From positions 868,001 to 932,000 of the forward strand of contig OZ017767.1 in the NCBI GenBank assembly GCA_963969345.1: a stretch of DNA of 64,000 nt, given 5' to 3'. Below are positions 57,387 to 64,000 of this stretch, piece after piece; position 1 is the stretch's first letter, and each line of letters starts with the position of its first letter. The position numbers were made by a program, and so were the translations under genes. The stretch is from Turbatrix aceti. Taxonomy: Eukaryota; Nematoda; Chromadorea; Rhabditida; Panagrolaimidae. The notes beneath the pieces are model-generated. The model had not been told where the DNA came from. It saw nothing but the letters and a program-made list of their open reading frames with translations, and did no database searches.

Positions 57387-60300
57387 ATGTTCCGCGGATT
57401 GGTTTGCCCCTCCCGCGCAGCAATTGCTGCAGTAGCTGTCGTCGCGGTCGTGCTTCTGGCGATCCCCACAGTTGACGCAAAGTTCAACATGATGGACAAG
57501 GGTAAGTTCAGTTCTTTGGGTCACAGCGGTTACTTCCTGGGTGCGTTGCAGATGTCTTTCAAGTTGATCTTCTCGGTGACTGTAAAATTTACCTCTACGA
57601 TCGCGTTCTGTACGCAAGCGAGCTGCCGCATGATTGGTGCAGAGCCAAAAAGGTGGGTATGCAGCCTTATTTCGCAAAGTCAGGGTTCGAGCTACGTGTA
57701 ATCTACACGGACGAAAATAACATGATCACGTTCTTAACTTTGAATCTTACCGGCCACGTAACTACCAGTGAGTATTTTCTCTTGATGAAGTTTGGTTTTA
57801 CTGTGCGGCGTAATCACTTTTAGAAGAAGTCCTAATGTGGCACAATTTATTGTACAGTCGCACGGATCAGGAGTTGTTCAAAACAAATGTAACAATGGAA
57901 GGTCTGGAACCGGATATGAGTGCCGGAAGATATAGTACTAATGCCGGTAAGTTTACTGATCAAAAACCAAACTTTGAATAACGCTCAAAAGTTTTCACAG
58001 GCATTTTACACCTTTCGATGTTTTGTGCCATAGTTGTAGGCACCTATGGGAAAGGTCCAAATACCCATATTAAAAATTTTCTATATGCAGGATTCTGGAG
58101 CTACGGCTTCTGGAAGTTTCCGACGTCAAATTTTCATAATGCTTCAAAAATTCTGATTTTTGGCATACAGAGGAACCCGACCCGAACCCGAACCTGAACC
58201 CGAAAAATTCGGGTAACCCGACCCGAAACCCGGGATTTTCGGGTCGGGTTCGGGTCGGGTCGGGTAACCCGACAACACTGTCAGAGGTATCTTGGCACAA
58301 GAAATCGACCGACTTTTTTGAAAAACGATGTTTTCTGGTTTTCCCGCCTATTTTTCTCCGTTGCTTGGCTCCAGCATCCGTATTTTACACGATACGGCCG
58401 TTTTCACAGTGAATTCTAGTAGTACATATTGTTATCTCTCGCAAGAAGTCAAAGAAAAAATTTATTTCCGTCATTAATTTTTGTTTCGAATTTTTTTATG
58501 CCGCCAACTCGAGCAAAAACGGGTGCAAAAGCGCACAGATTTACGTCACGTCTCTATCGAGTCGACAGAGACGCAAATCAAAAAAACTCGATACAAAAAA
58601 TAATGATGGAAATAATTTTTTTTTCTTTGACTTCTTGCGAGAGATAACAATATGTACTACTAGAATTCACTGTGAAAATGGCCGCATCGTGTAAAATACG
58701 GATGCTGGAGCCAAGCAATTGAGAAAAATAGGCGGGAAAACCAGAAAACATGGTTTTCCAAAAATGTCGGTCGATTTCTCGTGCCAAGATACCTCTGTAT
58801 GCCAAAAATCAGAATTTTTGAAGCATTTTGAAAATTTGACGTCGGAAACTTCCAGAAGCCGTAGATCCAGAATCCGGCATCTAGAAAATTTTTGACATGG
58901 ATATTTGGACCCTCCCCATAGGTGCCTACAACTATGGCACAAAACATTGGAAGGTGTAAAATGCCTGTGCAGCTCCCTTCACCTTACAAATAAATTTGCT
59001 TTTATTTAAAATTGAGTTTTTTTCGTATTTAGATATACTCAGGCCCTATGATCATTTTCTTTTGCGTAGTATTTACAAAAAAGAAAAAACACATTTGAGC
59101 TACTGTGACTATACCACAAAGAAAATAGTTAATTTTTATTGCAAATCAAATGCGGCCACTTGTGGATTCGACAAGAAAAACGACTCTATTTATGCTAGTA
59201 ATGTGAGTGCTTTAAGAAAATTTTCTTTGCCTTTTACATCATTTTTAGTGGGAGTCGTGCAGTCGAGAAGTAGTCGAAATTGTACTCGAACAAAATATGT
59301 AAGCATCTAAAAGATAAACGTAAAATATTTGTTGATATGCCTTGTAGAGTTACAAATGACTCTCAAAAAATTCGTCTTTCAAAAACAATTCAGAAGAACG
59401 ACGGCGAACGACTGTGCACTGTAGAAGACGGCGAAACATCAAATTACGGTCAGTCATATCGGTCTATCGAGAAATCGGAGTTTGCTCTGCGGCCGATCTC
59501 CAATTCACTCCAGACGTACATGGTTGCTTACCGACATTTCCAAAACTTGTCAGAACCTCGTAAGTTGTATTTATTAAGTTACATACGTTTGTCGTAGTGT
59601 TATTAGTATTAACGCTACTGTGGAAACCCGGAGTACAGTCGGGAAACCCCCCCCCCCCTCGAACCGGGTCGGGGACGAGGGCAGTCAGAGGCATAGGTAG
59701 TTGGGGCCGGGGGAAATCGCTCCCCACTTAAACAACTCGCTAGAAAAAAATCGAAAAAAATGGTGTCAAAAAGATACTAATTAGCATTAAAACGAAAAAG
59801 GAGACTTATTTTGAACACATTTTTCATATTTATTTTGCGCTGTTTTTACCTATTCGTGTTGTTTTTGAACGATTTTACGCGTTTGACGCCAAATTTTGTT
59901 TAATGTTAAAGGCAGGTTTCGTCGGGGTCGGGGAATTTTACCCTCGTCGGGGGCGGGAATCCCGCCGCGGGATCTGACGGGGATGGGGGTCTGGGGACCT
60001 TCCCGCGGGGACAACTTAATAATGTCAATTTTCTTTGAAAAAAATCTTGATGTCAATTTCAATGTTAAAATTTAGAATACGTGGGAAATAATTTTTTTTA
60101 GGCACAAAAAATACAAGTTTTGTCAAAAAGTTTTTTTAGTGGCGCCAAATTTTAGTACGGTAGATGACAGGTTCCATGATCCATGAAAATTCTTCATTGA
60201 GTCAGTCCATTTGTTAAATAAAGATAGACACGCTTCGTTGATTACGCACATGTCTGAACCAATTACTACGGGGTTTCTTAGAATTGCATATTCAATCATA

Positions 60301-63300
60301 CTCAAGTTTTTTGAAGTCACGGCATTTATATTTTTTGTATATCGACTTTGAAATGACCCACATACTCGCATAGCAAACTTCTTTTTACCCATTGTATTTT
60401 TGTAAAAAAAAGTTTTGTTAGGTTGTATAAAATTATTTGCAACAGTCGTCGCCGACGTTTTATGTGATTATAATGTTTCAGTTACTTCTTTTTCATTACC
60501 AAGTGATCGTGAATTATCGTGTCAAGGAGCTCGGTTAATGGAAACTAAAATTGCATATAAGGACGAACGTTATCCCCTAATTTTTATCAAGGAAAGCTGT
60601 AAGTTACTTATCAACTCAAAAATTGGCGGGTTCATTTCAATCTGTTTTTTTAGACAAACAAACGGTTTTTTTTAAGGGTTGGCAACCATTCTTTTTCTAC
60701 TTCAAGTATGAAGGTGACAATCGCGACTTCAATGTTCGTTATCTGCGCGATGGAAAATGGAACTACGTTTTCAAAAATTTTATTTACTATACGAAGGAAT
60801 GTAATTTCACGGAGACCAATTCAACGGTTATTGCTGCGCCCAGAATCGTTGAGAAGAACGAATCGATACTGCATATCGAAGGTATGTTGGCATAATAGTG
60901 GAGCAAAGCACTATCGTTTTTGTTTCAGTGTTGTTCCTTCTGAACAACGAAGATTTGCAATCCTGTCTCTTCAACATTGTTCGCAACAATACTGATGGAA
61001 AGTACACGTCGACCGTCGAACCTAGGGGCAAGATAAATGCCTACGTGCATCTCTCTACTCGTTCAACCACGGCAGCTAACTGTGCCGGTCGTCGCTGGTT
61101 ATTAGCTTATTCCTCCGATGGAAGAGCGCAGCTGGTAAGCTTGGATGGAGATGTATCGACGAATATCTTTCCGTGTCCTCATTGTAATCACGACACCATT
61201 TTGTACTGCGCTATGCATGGTCCCAAATACTGGTTCATTCAGACAGTCAAAAGCGGCTCCACCGAATGGACGAGTGCTAGTAAATATGATCACATTTATT
61301 TTGCAACCACTAAATGCGACGACGAGTATTACTTTTTAAGTATATACTCCCTCTGTATGTCTTGAAATAGTGTTGATTTAAATAAGTTCGAACTGTTGCA
61401 GCGATGAACGTTTCTGACCTCACAGGTTTCGAAGCTGACGTAGACGAATACCTAAGGTTTATTACGGAGCCCCTAGAAGATTTTGAACCATCTTTTCACG
61501 GAGCGGAAAAAACGGTTGACGGTTTTTCGATCGAAGGAACGAACTATCGAGAGCCCTCGTTGGAGCAAAGCTGTGAGTTTTTGTGTTTATTTTAATCAAT
61601 CACTTGGCTTTTTTAGACAAAAAAGTGCCGTTTTTCGTTTACAACGATGACAGAAACACGTACTCCCCTCTTTTCTTGTACTTCAAGTACGAAGGTCACA
61701 ACCGGGATTTTTTTATTCGTTTCGTCTACGAAGAAAAATTCTACGATCTTTTCAAAGCTCCCATTCAGTACATGAATGATTGTAATTTCACAGAAGAAGA
61801 ATCGATTCTAACTGCTGTTCCTTGGATTGTTGATAAAGACGAAACGTCTTGGGACATCAAAGGTATGTACGACAATCGCTTTAACCTTTCCGTAGTAATT
61901 CTTTTAGTGCTTTTTGTTTTTGACAAAGAAAACTTTCTGGAATGTACTGTCGACGTCGACTACACGATCAGTACCGGAAGTTACGAAACTACGACGAAGC
62001 CCAAGAAGACAGTGGAAGCCATGCTATGGAATACACAACTTCCAACGCTTTCAACATCCGTCGTCCACTGCAAATTTATTCGTTTTCACCATTACCCCTA
62101 CCTGCTCTACTATTCATCCGACGGTAAAGGTCAGCTGGTAGATATGGAAAACAGAATTAAGTTTCCTGTCTTTCCTTGCTCTCACTGCGGGCCGAAAACG
62201 GTAATGTTCTGCGACGTCAACCGCAGAGAGGAATTCGACCTAAGTGCGTACGTTCTAACTGCCGAAAACAAACAGACGAGTTTGACCTACATTGCTTTTA
62301 TTGCTACTACTGAAATCGACGTAAAGATGCTGTACTACGAACAAAAGTTTACCGACAAGGAGTATTATTTTTTACAGAACTCGTCACTCGGTAGGTCCAA
62401 AAATGCAGAAAAAAAATTAACAATTGCAAAATTTTTTCAGAAGTATCAATTCCCGATTTTTATCGATACGATATCGATTCGGACAAATACTACCAGTTTT
62501 ATACGACAAAGATCACTGATGCTCGGCCTTCTGTAAACGGAGGTCTCCGGACGGATGACGGATTTTTGTTCAATGGAACCGACTACCGTATGTCCTTTAT
62601 CGCGAAAAGTTGTATGTTTCTGTTTTTTTTGTTCCATCAGAGATTCATGTAATTTTTGTAGACAAAGAAGTACCGTTCTTCTTGTACTCAAACAGTTCGG
62701 GTGTGCACACGTATTCGCCTCTTTTTCTGTACTTCAAGTACAAGGGTGCCAACCGGGACTTTTTCGTCCGCTTTTTCGACAGTGGAACGTTCTACGATCT
62801 TTTCAAGGAGCCAATTGGGTACTCGGATGGCTGCGGTTTCACGGATGACAACACCACTATTATTGCTGCTCCTCGAGTTGTTGCGAAGAACGAAGCAGTC
62901 CTGTCCATCGAAGTCCTTTTTCTTCTTGACAACGAAGACTTGCCGTCCTGTACCGTCGACATCGACTACACGATCAGTACCGGAAAAGTGACGTACAAAA
63001 CTAAGACGAAGCCGAAGAATACCGTCAAGGCACGGCTTCCGACGCGTTTAACATCCGTCGCCAACTGCGACTTTTTTGGTCGGACCGTCCGCTACCTGCT
63101 CTATTATTCATCCGACGGTGAAGGGCAGCTGGCCGAATTGGGTAGCAACATCTCGATCCCTACATTCCCGTGCTCTCATTGTGGTTCGAAAACGGTTCTT
63201 TTCTGCAACATGCGTCCGGTCAACTTCGACTCTGGTGTGTTCATTCTTACCCTCGATGAAGGAAACACCAATTTGACGTACGCGTGCACCGAATTGGACT

Positions 63301-64000
63301 TTCACAAACGACAGGTGTACTACTACGCTCAAAATTTTACTAAGGAAGAATACTATTTTATGCAGCATATTAATTTCGGTAAGTCTTAAAAAAAGATTTT
63401 GAAGACGATTTGTGACTGTTTCAGAAGTGTCGATCCCCCATCTTTACCACTACGAAATCGACATGGACGAGTACTTCCGCTTTTTCACGACGGCGATAAC
63501 AGGAGCAACGCCTTCTTTCTTCGGAGCTCTGAAAACGGATGACGGATTTTCGGTCGACGGAACAAAGTATCGAAATCCTCTGGCGGCGGAAAACTGTAAG
63601 TTTTTGTTTCAATCGTGAAATGAACCTCCAAAACTTTTTGTAGACAAGGAAATACCGTTTTTCCTTTCCTCCAACGGTTCGGGCGTGGCCAGTTACTCGT
63701 CACTTTTTCTGTCTTTCAAGTACGAAGGCGACAACCGCGATTTCGTTGTTTACTTTTTCGACAGTGGAACGTTCTTCAACGTCTTCGAGAAGCCCGTTCA
63801 GTACATGACGGACTGTAACTTCAAGGATGACAACTCCACTGTCATTGCTGCTCCTCGAGTTGTCGCGAAGAACGAAGCAGTCCTGTCCATCGAAGTCTTT
63901 TTCCTTCTTGACAACGAGGACTTGCCGTCCTGTACAGTCGACATCGACTACACGATCAGTACCGGAAAAGTGACGTACAAAACTAAGACGAAGCCGAAGA
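57387..64000 (+). CDS. Gene B: modular membrane/secreted protein, inverted paralogue of gene A (cut by window edge)
   Basis: Sixteen exons visible: 57387..57501, 57552..57767, 57824..57946, 59033..59202, 59249..59298, 59348..59559, 60482..60598, 60654..60881, 60929..61339, 61402..61572, 61617..61862, 61908..62390, 62441..62611, 62662..63378, 63425..63595 and 63644 to the edge. All join in frame. The signal peptide exon matches gene A in length (115 nt) and sequence. Exons 2 to 6 encode an N-terminal region of about 257 aa absent from gene A (DVFQVDLLGDCKIYLYDR, W.NLLYSR, Cys-containing segments). From exon 7 the units match gene A, mostly phase 1 with 171-nt linker exons. The exon 9 donor sits earlier than in A, dropping about seven residues. 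The C-terminal helix would lie past the edge. An alternative ATG at 57366 is in frame. Function unknown; probably extracellular. Confidence 0.83.
57996..58970. repeat. Foldback element FB2, in intron 3 of gene B
   Basis: Starts CACAGGCATTTTACACC and ends with its complement, with arms of about 390 to 470 bp related to FB1 at 9170..10242. The right flank (TTCACCTTAC.AATAAA) also matches FB1, so the true element may extend further. The left arm is interrupted by a CCCGA-rich insertion. Gene A lacks this intron. Confidence 0.85.
58174..58280. mobile_element. Small CCCGAA-rich palindromic insertion in FB2
   Basis: The left arm of FB2 reads GGCATACAGAGG, then CCCGACCCGAACCCG-type words and their complement, then AGAGGTATCTTGG; the right arm shows the uninterrupted site. 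The right end CCCGACAACACTG resembles the CAGAGTTGTCG terminus at 35457. An imperfect duplication (CAGAGG) flanks it. Its left terminus appears shortened. Confidence 0.7.
59628..60012. repeat. GC-rich imperfect palindrome in intron 6 of gene B
   Basis: Two G/C-only-like blocks (GGGTCGGGGACG, a run of 13 C; later GTCGGGGTCGGGG, GGCGGGAATCCCGCCGCGG) flank an AT-rich centre. Similar in style to the other word-filled elements, but no clean terminal repeat or target duplication was found. Confidence 0.45.
60123..60392 (-). CDS. Antisense 89-aa open frame in intron 6 of gene B
   Basis: Reads MGKKKFAMRVCGSFQSRY and later YAILRNPVVIGSDMCVINEA, without known motifs. The same sequence lies in the intron of gene A (about 24950..25165, opposite strand), where it has stops and frameshifts. 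It may be a fragment of an old mobile-element gene carried in the duplicated block, or a chance frame. No start context or splice sites support transcription. Confidence 0.3.
   Translation of the reverse strand: MGKKKFAMRVCGSFQSRYTKNINAVTSKNLSMIEYAILRNPVVIGSDMCVINEACLSLFNKWTDSMKNFHGSWNLSSTVLKFGATKKTF

Overview
The window looks like nematode nuclear DNA, probably from a rhabditid-like chromadorean. Genes are split by many short introns (about 40 to 60 nt) with AT-rich bodies and T-rich 3' splice sites ending TTTTCAG or TTTTTAG. Three tandem genes encode seven-transmembrane receptors of the nematode-specific srg type, and two genes encode proteins resembling the nematode transthyretin-like family. 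Coding exons are GC-richer than the A/T-rich introns and intergenic DNA. No tRNA, rRNA or CRISPR array was seen. Exon structures below were read by eye from splice signals, reading-frame continuity and family similarity.

Layout, left to right: a possible end of an unidentified plus-strand gene; a short amnionless-like gene (minus); a small single-pass membrane protein (plus); a synaptotagmin (minus); about 5.5 kb without a recognisable gene; a 1.07 kb foldback repeat; a transthyretin-like secreted protein and PRMT5 (both minus); a broken aspartic-protease remnant (plus); an AAAP-type amino-acid transporter (minus) that is divergent from an SLC8B1/NCLX-like cation/Ca2+ exchanger (plus); a 12-exon gene ('gene A', minus) for an unrecognised modular membrane protein; an LTR-like repeat; a SAC3/GANP mRNA-export protein and palmitoyl-protein thioesterase 1 (both minus); three srg receptors (plus); an alpha-crystallin small heat-shock protein (minus); a carboxylesterase and a second transthyretin-like protein (plus); a headcase homologue (plus); a worm-type protein tyrosine phosphatase (minus); a 2.3 kb nest of transposable elements; and 'gene B' (plus), an inverted relative of gene A that runs off the right edge.

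The most unusual content is in two places. First, genes A and B form a large inverted duplication whose 5' ends face each other across about 32 kb. They encode tandem modules of about 296 residues, and almost every intron is phase 1, so modules can be lost or exchanged without frameshift. Gene A lacks five exons present in B, and B's last visible module switches partway to a sequence identical to its third. Second, several palindromic, apparently non-autonomous elements carry perfect 8-bp target-site duplications. Each family is filled with its own short self-complementary word, and they are inserted into one another. A related fragment abuts the start codon of gene A, and another element sits inside an inverted duplicate of an srg promoter.

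The remaining genes are mostly housekeeping or neuronal functions (arginine methylation, mRNA export, lysosomal depalmitoylation, Ca2+ transport, vesicle fusion, chemoreception) and form no obvious single pathway.
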